A DNA stretch of 64,000 nt from Streptomyces sp. SN-593 (lineage in GTDB: Bacteria; Actinomycetota; Actinomycetes; Streptomycetales; Streptomycetaceae): contig NZ_AP018365.1 of NCBI RefSeq assembly GCF_016756395.1, positions 1,302,001 through 1,366,000 of the forward strand, written 5' to 3'. A program made the translations under genes and the position numbers. Below, in pieces: positions 33,108 to 41,053 of the stretch (within the stretch, counting starts at the first letter, position 1; the number at the start of each line of letters is the position of its first letter). The notes beneath the pieces are model-generated. The model searched no databases and was not told the DNA's origin. It saw only the letters and a program-made list of their open reading frames with translations.

Positions 33108-33971
33108 ATGACACGCAGAATCAAGGGCGCCGAGATCGCCCGCGCCATCACCACCCGGGTCGCCGCGCGCGTGGCCGAGACCGCGCCCGGCGGCCGGGTG
33201 CCCGGTCTCGCGACCATCCTGGTGGGCGACGACCCGGCCAGCGACGTCTACGTCGCCGCCAAGCGCCGCGCCATCCGCGAGGCCGGCATGCGCGACGTCC
33301 ACCACCACCTGCCGGCGACCGCCACCCAGGACCAGGTCGCCGCCGTCATCGACGCCCTGGCCGCCGACGAGGACGTGCACGGCATCCTGCTCCAGCTCCC
33401 CCTGCCGGCCGGGCTGCACCCCGCGCCGCTGATCGACCGCATCCCCGTCACGAAGGACGTGGACGGCCTGACCACCGCCAGCGCCGGCCGGCTGGCCCGG
33501 GGCGAGCGCGGCCTGCGGCCCTGCACCCCCAGCGGCGTGGTCGAACTGCTGGACGCCGAGGGCATCGAGCTGAGGGGCGCCTGCGTGGCGGTCGTCGGCT
33601 GGAGCGAACTGGTCGGCCGCCCGCTGGCCCAGCTTCTGCTGCACCGCGGCGCCACCGTCACCGTCGCCCACCAGTACACCGCCGACCTCGCGGCCGTCAC
33701 CCGGCCCGCCGACGTCGTCGTGGTCGCCACCGGGGTACGCGGCCTCATCGGCCCCGAGCACATCAAGCCCGGCGCCACCGTCATCGACGTCGGCATCCAC
33801 CGCACCCCCGAGGGCCTGCGGGGCGACGCCCGCACCGACGAACTCGACGGCATCGCGGGCCGGATCACCCCCGTGCCCGGCGGAGTCGGCCCGATGACCA
33901 TCGCCATGCTGCTGGCCAACACCCTCCAGGCCGCCGAGTGGGACGCCGAGCACGAGGCGGTCCCCGCGTAG
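33108..33971 (+). CDS. folD: methylene-THF dehydrogenase/cyclohydrolase
   Basis: 287 aa from ATG 33108. FolD motifs: VGDDPASDVYVAAKRRAIREAGM (with the Tyr/Lys active-site pair), HGILLQLPLPAGLHP, PCTPSGVVELLD, and the Rossmann VVGWSELVGRPLAQLLLHRGATVTVAH, ending PVPGGVGPMTIAMLLANT. It converts methylene-THF to 10-formyl-THF and so links MetF to PurU in this cluster. It is separated from purU by 267 nt that include a C-rich direct repeat; the ribosome site is weak (GAAAG). Confidence 0.95.
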   Translation: MTRRIKGAEIARAITTRVAARVAETAPGGRVPGLATILVGDDPASDVYVAAKRRAIREAGMRDVHHHLPATATQDQVAAVIDALAADEDVHGILLQLPLPAGLHPAPLIDRIPVTKDVDGLTTASAGRLARGERGLRPCTPSGVVELLDAEGIELRGACVAVVGWSELVGRPLAQLLLHRGATVTVAHQYTADLAAVTRPADVVVVATGVRGLIGPEHIKPGATVIDVGIHRTPEGLRGDARTDELDGIAGRITPVPGGVGPMTIAMLLANTLQAAEWDAEHEAVPA

Positions 33972-34028
33972 GCGCGCGCCCGCCCGCCGCGCCCCGTTCC
34001 GGCCGGGCGCGACGGGCGGCGGCGCGGG

Positions 34029-34994
34029 TCAGCTCGCGTCGCGCTCCCGTACGCCGTCCGGCCGCGGGTCGGCGGGGGCGGCGAGCAGGTGCAGCGTGGT
34101 GGGCCGGTGGTCCTTGAACCAGGCGGCCAGGAACTCCAGGAAGACGCTGACCTTGCGGGGCACCGCCTCGCCCGGTCCGTAGATCGCGTACAGCGGCCGC
34201 TCGGGCACGCCGATCTGCGGGAGCACCTCGCGCAGCCCGCCCGACCGCAGGTCGTCGTCGGCGACCGTCTGCGGCAGCAGCGCGACGCCGCGGCCGTGCA
34301 CGGCGGCCTTGCGCAGCGCGAGGTGGGAGTTGGAGGAGTACACCACGTTGCGGACCCGGAGCTGGACGGCGGCGCGGCCCTGGCCGAGCCGCCAGGTGGG
34401 TTCCTCGGTGTGGACGACGCAGTCGTGGTCGGCGAGGTCGTCCGGGCGGGCCGGCGCCCCGTGCCGGGCGAGGTACTCCGGCGAGGCGCACAGCACGAAG
34501 GGCAGGGCGGCGACCTTCCGCAGCCGGACGCTGGAGTCGCGCAGGTCCCGCGCGTGCAGGGCGACGTCGAAGCCGCTGTCGAGGAAGTCGTACATCCGGT
34601 CGGACAGCCCGCCGAGTTCGAACCGCACCGAGATCCTGGGGTAGGCGGTGGAGAAGGCGGCCATCGCGTCGCCGAGGTCCAGGCTGCCGATCCACTGCGG
34701 GGCGATGACGCTCAGGTGCCCCTCGGCCCGGTCGTGGATGTGCGAGATGCTGGCGTCCTCGGTCTCGATCTCCTTGAGGATGCGGGCGGCGAACTCGGCG
34801 TAGCGCACGCCGTGTTCGGTCAGGCTGATCGAGCGCGCGGTGCGGTTGACCAGCCGCACGCCGAGTTGGCGCTCCAGTTCCGCGACGTGGCGCGAGACGA
34901 GGGAGCCGGAGAAGTTGAGCGTCTTCGCGGCGCCGCTGAAGCTCCCGATCCTCGCGACGGTGACGAAGCTGTGCATGAGCGACATGCGGTCCAA
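34029..34994 (-). CDS. LysR family transcriptional regulator
   Basis: 321 aa if TTG 34994 is the start (close behind GGAGGAGGA); ATG 34985 is nearly as good. LysR helix-turn-helix at about 5-60 (MSLMHSFVTVARIGSFSGAAKTLNFSGSLVSRHVAELERQLGVRLVNRTARSISLT) and the effector domain in the CrgA-like subgroup. It lies 115 nt downstream of the hpaI-like gene on the same strand. The spacer has an array of GTGCGGGTCCTGCG-type repeats, so it may have its own promoter. Likely regulator within the catabolic island. Confidence 0.9.
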   Translation of the reverse strand: MDRMSLMHSFVTVARIGSFSGAAKTLNFSGSLVSRHVAELERQLGVRLVNRTARSISLTEHGVRYAEFAARILKEIETEDASISHIHDRAEGHLSVIAPQWIGSLDLGDAMAAFSTAYPRISVRFELGGLSDRMYDFLDSGFDVALHARDLRDSSVRLRKVAALPFVLCASPEYLARHGAPARPDDLADHDCVVHTEEPTWRLGQGRAAVQLRVRNVVYSSNSHLALRKAAVHGRGVALLPQTVADDDLRSGGLREVLPQIGVPERPLYAIYGPGEAVPRKVSVFLEFLAAWFKDHRPTTLHLLAAPADPRPDGVRERDAS

Positions 34995-35021
34995 CGGTCC
35001 TCCTCCTCCCGTCCTGCAACG

Positions 35022-35109
35022 GCGGCTCGGCTGCGGCTTGTGCGGGTCCTGCGGTTTGTACGGGTCCTGCGGGCTCCGGCATGCGTGCGGGTCCTGCGAT
35101 GCGTGCGGG
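35022..35109. repeat. imperfect direct repeats upstream of the LysR gene
   Basis: Four copies of (G)TGCGGGTC(C)TGCG-like units at roughly 18-27 bp steps. They could be an operator array or a replication-slippage repeat. Confidence 0.5.
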
Positions 35110-35940
35110 TCACGTCCCGGCGGCGGGCGCGGCCCCGGCCGGGGCGCCGTCGGGGCCGGTGAAGCGCCGGCCGAAGGACTCGGACGCGCGGGCGAGCACC
35201 GTGACGTCGGCACCGACCAGGACGAACGACGCGCCCGCCGCGACGTAGGCGTCGGCGACCGCCGGGTCGAAGGCGTTCACGCCGGCCGGGACGCCCGCGG
35301 CGACCACGTCGGCGATCGCGCGCCGTGCCGCGGCCGTCACGTCCGGATGGGTCTGCTGCCCGAGCAGGCCCATCGAGGCGGCCAGGTCGGAGGGCCCGAC
35401 GAACACCCCGTCGATGCCGTCGACCGCGGCGATCTCGGCGGCCGCCGCCACCGCCTCGACCGTCTCGACCTGCACCAGGACGCAGACGTGCTCGGCCGCC
35501 CGGGCCAGGTAGTCCTCGACCCGGTTCCAGCGGCCGGACCGCGACAGCGCGGAGCCCACGCCGCGCCGGCCCCGGGGCGGGTAGTGCGCGGCGGCGGCGA
35601 CCTCCCGCGCCTGGGCCGCCGACGACACCATCGGCACCAGGACGGTGCGCGCGCCGAGGTCCAGGACCTGCTTGATGACCACCGGGTCGTCACTGGGCAC
35701 GCGCACCACGGCCTCGACCGGGTGGCCGGCGACCGCCTGGAGCTGGCTCAGCACCGACTCCAGTCCGTTGGGGGCGTGTTCCATGTCGATGAGCAGCCAG
35801 TCGAGGCCGCCGCCCGCGCAGATCTCGGCGACCAGCGGGCTGCCGCTGCACACCCACATGCCGGCGAGCGGTCCGGAGGCGGCGGCCAGGCGGTCGCGGA
35901 GCGTGGAGGGCGCCGGGGTCGGCGTCACCGGAATCGGCAT
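35110..35940 (-). CDS. hpaI: HpcH/HpaI family 2-oxo acid aldolase
   Basis: 276 aa from ATG 35940, overlapping the hydratase gene by 16 nt. Class II HpaI aldolase motifs: GGLDWLLIDMEHAPN, VRVPSDDPVVIKQVLDLGARTVLVPMVSSAAQA, VQVETVEAVAAAAEIAAVDGIDGVFVGPSDLAASMG. It splits 4-hydroxy-2-oxo-dicarboxylates, for example 4-hydroxy-2-oxoheptane-1,7-dioate, into pyruvate and a semialdehyde; a metal ion is bound by the Glu and Asp of these motifs. It acts directly after the hydratase encoded upstream. Confidence 0.9.
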   Translation of the reverse strand: MPIPVTPTPAPSTLRDRLAAASGPLAGMWVCSGSPLVAEICAGGGLDWLLIDMEHAPNGLESVLSQLQAVAGHPVEAVVRVPSDDPVVIKQVLDLGARTVLVPMVSSAAQAREVAAAAHYPPRGRRGVGSALSRSGRWNRVEDYLARAAEHVCVLVQVETVEAVAAAAEIAAVDGIDGVFVGPSDLAASMGLLGQQTHPDVTAAARRAIADVVAAGVPAGVNAFDPAVADAYVAAGASFVLVGADVTVLARASESFGRRFTGPDGAPAGAAPAAGT

Positions 35941-36710
35941 GAGATCGTTCCCATCGGTCCGTAGTCGCACAGGACGGTGTCGCCCTGCGACACCCACATC
36001 GGTCGGGTGAAGGAGCCGGCGAGCACCAGTTCGCCGGCTTCGAGCCGCCCGCCGTGCTGGTGCAGCTTGTTCGCCAGCCACGCGATGCCGCGCGCCGGAT
36101 GGCCGAGCACCGCGGCCGCGACGCCGCTCTCCTCGACCGTCTCGTTGCGCTGGAGGAGAGCGCAGACCCAGCGCAGGTCCACCGCGTCGGGCCGGACCGG
36201 GTTGCCGCCGACCACGATGCCGCCGTAGGCCGCGTTGTCGGCGATGGTGTCCACGATGGTGCGGCCGTCGAGTTCGTAGTGCGAGTTGAGGATCTCCAGC
36301 GCCGGCACGACGTACCGGGTCGCGTCGAGCACGTGGAAGAGCGTGCAGTGCGGGCCGGCCAGCGGCCGGTCGAGCAGGAACGCCAGCTCGACCTCGATCC
36401 GCACGTTGGAGTAGGCGTCGAAGTCGATGACGGCGCCGGTGTCCCACACGGTGTCGTCGAAGATGACGCCGTAGTCGGGCTCGGTGATCCCGGTGGCCGC
36501 CTGCATGGCCTTCGAGGTCAGTCCGATCTTGCGGCCGACCAGGCGGTGTCCCGCGGCGATCCGGGCGTCGCGCCAGGCGCTCTGGACGGCGTAGGAGTCC
36601 TCCACGGTCGCCTCGGGGTGGCGGGCGGTGATGCGGGGCACCACCGAGCGCAGCCGGTGCGCCTCGGACAGCTCGGCGGCCAGCGCGCTGATGGTCTGGG
36701 GCGGCAGCAT
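35925..36710 (-). CDS. hpaH: 2-oxo-hept-3-ene-1,7-dioate / 2-oxopent-4-enoate hydratase
   Basis: 261 aa from ATG 36710, which directly follows the GntR stop codon. Hydratase family of the FAH superfamily: VEDSYAVQSAWRDARIAAGHRLVGRKIGLTSKAMQ, EPDYGVIFDD, the metal-site IEVELAFLLDRPLAG, and ALEILNSHYELDGRTIVDTIADNAAYGG. It adds water to a 2-oxo-3-enoic diacid made by ring cleavage, giving the substrate of the aldolase. HpaH-like identity is the best fit; a 4-oxalocrotonate-pathway hydratase is possible. Confidence 0.88.
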   Translation of the reverse strand: MLPPQTISALAAELSEAHRLRSVVPRITARHPEATVEDSYAVQSAWRDARIAAGHRLVGRKIGLTSKAMQAATGITEPDYGVIFDDTVWDTGAVIDFDAYSNVRIEVELAFLLDRPLAGPHCTLFHVLDATRYVVPALEILNSHYELDGRTIVDTIADNAAYGGIVVGGNPVRPDAVDLRWVCALLQRNETVEESGVAAAVLGHPARGIAWLANKLHQHGGRLEAGELVLAGSFTRPMWVSQGDTVLCDYGPMGTISCRFR

Positions 36711-37406
36711 TCACGCTCCTTCGGGGAGGGACAGGTCGCAGGGGTTCAACTCGGGGTGCCGCACGGCCAGGTCGGCGGTGAGCGAGGCCGACCGGTGGCG
36801 GCGGGCGGCCCGTTCGACCTCGTCGGGGGCGGCGCCGCCCGCGATGAGGTCGATCAGCGCCTCGTGCTCCTCCACCGCCTCGGCGGCGCGGCCGGGCGCG
36901 ATGCCGGAGGCCGAGCCGCGCAGGTGGCCGAGCCGGACCCACTCGCCGCGGATGATGTCGAGCAGCCGCGGGTTGGGGCACTTCGCGTACAGGGTGCCGT
37001 GCAGGGCCTGGTTGACCTCCCGGAAGACCCGGGGGTCCAGGTCGGGCAGGCCGCGGCGCACCACGTCGTTGAGCCGGCGCGCCCGGGCGATGTCGTCCGC
37101 GGTCAGGAAGGGCGCGGCCAGCGCGGTCGCGGCGCTCTCCAGCATGCAGATCGCCTGCATGGTGAAGCGGTACTGGCTGCCGTCCACGTGGGCCACCCGC
37201 GCGCCGACGTTCCGCTCGAAGGTCACCAGCCCTTCGGCGGTCAGGGCGCGCACCGCCTCGCGGACCGGGACGACGCTCATCGACAGGTCGCTCGCCAGCG
37301 AGCTGAGCACCAGGCGGTAGCCGGGGCCGTAGACCCCGGCGGCGATGCGTTCGCGGATCCACCGGTAGGCCGCCTGCGACTTGCTCTCCCCCGCGGGCGT
37401 GCTCAA
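36711..37406 (-). CDS. GntR family regulator (FCD type)
   Basis: 231 aa from TTG 37406, with GAGGAGGG 8 nt upstream; it overlaps the FAH-RraA stop by 4 nt (TTGA). Winged helix at about 8-75 (SKSQAAYRWIRERIAAGVYGPGYRLVLSSLASDLSMSVVPVREAVRALTAEGLVTFERNVGARV), then an all-helical FCD domain with LHGTLYAKCPNPRLLDIIRGEW and EHEALIDLIAGG as metal/ligand site. It is embedded in the operon it probably controls. A second FCD GntR lies at 38851. Confidence 0.92.
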   Translation of the reverse strand: MSTPAGESKSQAAYRWIRERIAAGVYGPGYRLVLSSLASDLSMSVVPVREAVRALTAEGLVTFERNVGARVAHVDGSQYRFTMQAICMLESAATALAAPFLTADDIARARRLNDVVRRGLPDLDPRVFREVNQALHGTLYAKCPNPRLLDIIRGEWVRLGHLRGSASGIAPGRAAEAVEEHEALIDLIAGGAAPDEVERAARRHRSASLTADLAVRHPELNPCDLSLPEGA

Positions 37407-38821
37407 CGGCCGCCCTCCTCTCGCCGCTCGTAGCGGGCCCGCCACGCGGCGTTCATCGGGAACAGGCCGCCGACCGGGTGGCCGGCCCTGACCTGCTCGG
37501 CGATCCAGGCGTCCTCGTCCTCCTGGGCGAGGGCGGCGTCGACGACCTCCTCGACCAGCGCGGGCGGGATGACGACCGCGCCGTCGGAGTCGGCGACGAC
37601 CACGTCGCCGGGCCGGACGGTGGCACCGCCGCAGGCGATGGCCAGGTCGTGGTCCCAGGGCAGGTGCCGGCGGCCGAGCACGGCGGGGTGCCGGCCGGCG
37701 GCGAAGACCGGGAGGCCGACCTCCGCGACCGCGTCGGCGTCGCGCACCGCGCCGTCGGTGACGATGCCCGCGGCGCCGCGCACGTGCGCCCGCAGCGCCA
37801 GCACGTCGCCGAGGGTCGCCGCTCCCTGTTCGCCGCGCGCCTCGATCACCAGGATCTCGCCGGGGGCGACCGCGTCGAAGGTGCGCTTCTGGGCGTTGTA
37901 GCCGCCCGCGTGCGCGGCGAAGAGGTCCTCCCGGTTGGGCAGGAAGCGCAGGGTGCGGGCGGTGCCGACGGCCTTGTCGCCGGCGACGAGCGGCTGCGGG
38001 CCCTGGATGCAGACGTTGTCGAGTCCGCGCTTGCGCAGTTGGGCCGACAGGCCGGCCACCGGGGCGCGCATCAGCTTGTCGCGCAGTTCGGGGGTCAGGC
38101 CGGCGGGCGGCGCCGGCACGGCGCCGAGGTCCGCGTCCAGGGGCACGTCGCCCTGGACCACGGTGGTGCGCAGCCGCCCGGAGCTCGGCGCCGCGGCCGC
38201 CTGCGGGGCGTCCACCTCGACCTCCACGACGTCGCCGGGGGCGAGCACCCGCGAGCCGGCCGGGGTGCCGGTGAGGATGACGTCGCCGGGTTCGAGGGTG
38301 AGGTGCTGGGAGAGGTCGGCGACGATCTGCTCCAGCGGGAAGAGCAGGTCCGCGGTCGTGGCGTCCTGCACCACCTCGCCGTTGACCCAGGTGCGCACCC
38401 GCAGCCCGGCCGGGTCCACGCTGCCGGCGTCGATCAGCTCCGGGCCCAGCGGTGTGAAGCCGTCCCGGCCCTTCGCGCGCAGCAGGGAGCCGTGGTCGTG
38501 GTCGCGCAGTTCGCCGACGCCGAGGTCGTTGGCCGCGGACACCCAGCTCACGTGCAGCCATGCCTCCTCGCGGCGGACGCGCCGGGCCGGCGAGCCGATG
38601 ACCAGGGCGATCTCGCCCTCGCAGGTGAGCTGCTCGGTGCCGGCCGGGCGTTCGACCTCGCCGCCGGACGGCGCCACCGAGCTGGCCGGCTTGAGGAAGT
38701 ACGACGGGTGTTCGGGCCGCTCACCGCGCTCCGCGGCGCGCGAGGCGTAGCCGGCGTGGACCGCGATGATCTTGCCCGGGCGCCACGTCTGCGGGTCCTC
38801 CGCCCTCCCGAGTCCGATCAC
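37403..38821 (-). CDS. fusion of fumarylacetoacetate hydrolase-type domain and RraA-like aldolase domain
   Basis: 472 aa from GTG 38821 after GAGAGGAG. Residues about 1-225: FAH fold with LTCEGEIALVIG (E-x-E metal site), WVSAANDLGVGELRDHD, GDVILTGTPAGSRVLAPGD. Residues about 250-455: RraA/HMG-CHA aldolase-like, with the family's GIVTDGAVRDADAVAEVGLPVFA and a Gly/Asp tract GDVVVADSDGAVVIPP. One polypeptide could therefore isomerise or decarboxylate and then cleave a ring-fission product. Upstream gene of a four-gene operon (FAH-RraA, gntR, hpaH, hpaI). Confidence 0.88.
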   Translation of the reverse strand: MIGLGRAEDPQTWRPGKIIAVHAGYASRAAERGERPEHPSYFLKPASSVAPSGGEVERPAGTEQLTCEGEIALVIGSPARRVRREEAWLHVSWVSAANDLGVGELRDHDHGSLLRAKGRDGFTPLGPELIDAGSVDPAGLRVRTWVNGEVVQDATTADLLFPLEQIVADLSQHLTLEPGDVILTGTPAGSRVLAPGDVVEVEVDAPQAAAAPSSGRLRTTVVQGDVPLDADLGAVPAPPAGLTPELRDKLMRAPVAGLSAQLRKRGLDNVCIQGPQPLVAGDKAVGTARTLRFLPNREDLFAAHAGGYNAQKRTFDAVAPGEILVIEARGEQGAATLGDVLALRAHVRGAAGIVTDGAVRDADAVAEVGLPVFAAGRHPAVLGRRHLPWDHDLAIACGGATVRPGDVVVADSDGAVVIPPALVEEVVDAALAQEDEDAWIAEQVRAGHPVGGLFPMNAAWRARYERREEGGR

Positions 38822-38850
38822 CGTGGGCTCCTCTCAGTAGGATTTGTTGT
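38822..38850. promoter_or_regulatory. tight divergent promoter, FAH-RraA operon / GntR gene
   Basis: Only 29 nt separate the start codons. TAGGAT at 38838-38843 is 7 nt before ATG 38851 and looks like the -10 of a leaderless gntR transcript, so its -35 lies inside the opposing ribosome-site region or gene. Confidence 0.5.
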
Positions 38851-39510
38851 ATGCAGACCAAAGCCGATCAGGCCTTCCGGATCCTCAAAGAGCGGATCAT
38901 GGACGGCACGTACGGGCCTGGCCACCGCTTGGTCATCGACCAGCTCGTGCGCGAGTACGGCATCAGCTCCGTGCCGTGGCGGGAGTCCCTGCGCCGGCTG
39001 GAGGCCGAGGGCTGGGTGCGGATCGTCCCCAACGTCGGCGCGCTGGTGCGCACCTTCGACACGGACGCCTGGCAGCAGGGGCTGAGCCTGCTCGCCCGCA
39101 TCGGGGGCTACGCGACCGCGCTGTCGGCCCCGCACCTGACCGCGGAGGACCTGAAGACCGCGCGGGTGCTGAACCGGCGGATGGGCGAGGCGCTCGACGC
39201 CTTCGACCCGACCCGGTTCGGCCGGCTCAACCGCGAGTTCCACGAGCTGCTCGCGTCGCGCGCGGGCGACGACCGCCTGGTCACCATGGTCCGCAACGAG
39301 TGGGCGCGGCTGGAGGTGATCCGCAAGTCGGCCTTCTGGTACGCGCCGGGCCGCGCGGAGGCGTCGCTGGCCGAGCACGACGACATCCTGCGGCTGATCG
39401 AGTCCGCGGCCGATCCCGAGGCCATCGAGACCGCCGCCCGGCAGCACGAACTGCGGACGGTCGACGCCGTGACCCGCTACGAGGCGGAGCTGCCGCGCGA
39501 CGCGGTCTGA
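38851..39510 (+). CDS. GntR family regulator (FCD type)
   Basis: 219 aa from ATG 38851, probably leaderless. Winged helix at about 5-68 (ADQAFRILKERIMDGTYGPGHRLVIDQLVREYGISSVPWRESLRRLEAEGWVRIVPNVGALV), FCD domain after about 75, with LNREFHELLASRAGDDRLVTMVRNEW and AEHDDILRLIESAADPEA. It is a paralogue of the 36711 regulator, recognisable from the shared layout. Candidate for the inverted sites at 42120-42212. Confidence 0.92.
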   Translation: MQTKADQAFRILKERIMDGTYGPGHRLVIDQLVREYGISSVPWRESLRRLEAEGWVRIVPNVGALVRTFDTDAWQQGLSLLARIGGYATALSAPHLTAEDLKTARVLNRRMGEALDAFDPTRFGRLNREFHELLASRAGDDRLVTMVRNEWARLEVIRKSAFWYAPGRAEASLAEHDDILRLIESAADPEAIETAARQHELRTVDAVTRYEAELPRDAV

Positions 39511-39518
39511 CCCGCCGG

Positions 39519-41027
39519 TCACCTCGCCCGCCCCCGCGCGGGCCCGCCTGCGCGCCCGCCCTCGGCCTCGCGGCCGCCGTCGCTCCCACGGCCGCCCTCG
39601 CGCTCGCGCCAGCGGGCCACGAGCGCGCGGCCGTAGTCGTTGCCGTTCGGGTACCGCAGCGTGGTGTGCACGTGGAAGCGGGCCGGCAGCCGGTTGCTCA
39701 GCCACACGCCCGCGTGGTGGTCGAGTTCCGCGATGACCACCGGGCTGTGGACCCGCAGGTAGAAGGGCTGGGAGCCGTCGGTGGCGCCGTACCAGGCGAA
39801 CCAGGTGTCGTCGAGGTGGGCGTCGTACCCGGCGAGTGTCGCCTCGCGCTGGGGTTCCTTGGGCAGCAGGAGGAAGTCGGCGACCACCGCGCGCAGCAAC
39901 GCGCTCTGCTCCGCGGTGAGTTCGCCGGCAGGTATCCCCTCGTAGGGGATCACCCGGTTGTCCTGGAAGGCGCCGGCGACATGGCGCTCGTCGGCCGGGT
40001 GCAGGCGGCCGGCGGGCATGGCGGGGTCGAGCACGGAGGCGTAGACCACCGCGCGCTCCCGCTGGCGGGCGGTGAGCGAGCCGGCGAGGGCGAGCGCGGT
40101 CGCCTCGCGCCCGGCGAACAGCGGCGGGTGCTCGTCGGTCAGCGCGGGCTCGCCGCCCAGGAAGACCGGGGCGATGACGTGCCGGCCGCCGACGGAGACG
40201 AAGTTGACCGCCACGTGGTGCCCGAAAAGCTGCCATCCCCACGGCTCCAGCGGGTCGGGGGTGCCGAACAGCGAGAACCAGTAGCTGCGTGCGTTCATCA
40301 CCGCCGGCAGGTCCACCAGCTCGCCGAGGGCCGCGTTGAGCTCCATCGCCCCGGTGACCCGGGCGTAGCCCTCGGGGCTGAGCGAGGCGCGCACCACCCC
40401 GAGGACCGCCGCCACCGTCGCCTCCGCCAGGTTCTCCAGGCGCAGGCCGACGCGGTGGACGACGAACTCCGGGTTGCTCCACGCCCGCCACTCGCGGGCG
40501 GTGACCGGGTGGGTCAGGGAGCGGCGCTCCTCGTCGGTGACGACGGCCAGCAGGCGCTGCGCCGCCTGCTGGGGCGCCGGGTCGGTGACCGGGTGCTCCG
40601 GCAGGTCGTAGAGCCCGGGGCGGACCACGCCGTCGGACGTGACGCCGGTGAAGGGCTCGTCGTACAGCGCCCGCCAGGAGGCCAGCAGCTCCTGGAGGAA
40701 GGGCGCCTTGTAGCGGTCCCGGGTGAACTCCTCGTAGTCCATGCCGCGGACCGAGGTGAGTTTCGGGTCGTCCAGGTCGAAGAGGAAGCGGGTGTGGCCG
40801 TCGGTCGGCAGCTCGACCGCCTCCGGCCGCGCGGCGACGCGCGCGGTGGAGAAGAAGCCGTCGATGTCCTGGTCGCCGGTGTCCCGCCCGCCGGTACGGC
40901 CCGCGCCGGAGTCCGGGCCGCCGGAGTCCGGGCCGCCGGAGTTCAGGCTGCCGGAGTTCAGGCCGCCGGAGTCAGGGCCGCCGGCGGCCCGGCCGCGCCC
41001 GCCGTCCGGGGCCGCGTCGTGGCTCAT
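39519..41027 (-). CDS. DUF3500 domain protein (paralogue A)
   Basis: 502 aa from ATG 41027 (GGGGAG upstream). The first 50 residues are a Gly/Ser/Asn/Asp-rich repeat tract (GGPDSGGLNSGSLNSGG...) encoded by a 15-bp DNA repeat. The rest is a DUF3500 protein. Compared with the paralogue at 46262, it shares YWFS-FG-P, PWGW--FGHH-AVNF (His270, His271) and FHVHTTLRYPNGNDYG (His452, His454). These conserved His pairs suggest a metal site, but the family has no function known to me. No signal peptide. It follows the amidohydrolase gene by 26 nt in one operon. Confidence 0.8.
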   Translation of the reverse strand: MSHDAAPDGGRGRAAGGPDSGGLNSGSLNSGGPDSGGPDSGAGRTGGRDTGDQDIDGFFSTARVAARPEAVELPTDGHTRFLFDLDDPKLTSVRGMDYEEFTRDRYKAPFLQELLASWRALYDEPFTGVTSDGVVRPGLYDLPEHPVTDPAPQQAAQRLLAVVTDEERRSLTHPVTAREWRAWSNPEFVVHRVGLRLENLAEATVAAVLGVVRASLSPEGYARVTGAMELNAALGELVDLPAVMNARSYWFSLFGTPDPLEPWGWQLFGHHVAVNFVSVGGRHVIAPVFLGGEPALTDEHPPLFAGREATALALAGSLTARQRERAVVYASVLDPAMPAGRLHPADERHVAGAFQDNRVIPYEGIPAGELTAEQSALLRAVVADFLLLPKEPQREATLAGYDAHLDDTWFAWYGATDGSQPFYLRVHSPVVIAELDHHAGVWLSNRLPARFHVHTTLRYPNGNDYGRALVARWREREGGRGSDGGREAEGGRAGGPARGRAR

Positions 41028-41053
41028 TGGGTGTCTCCCCTCGCCGGCCGTCG

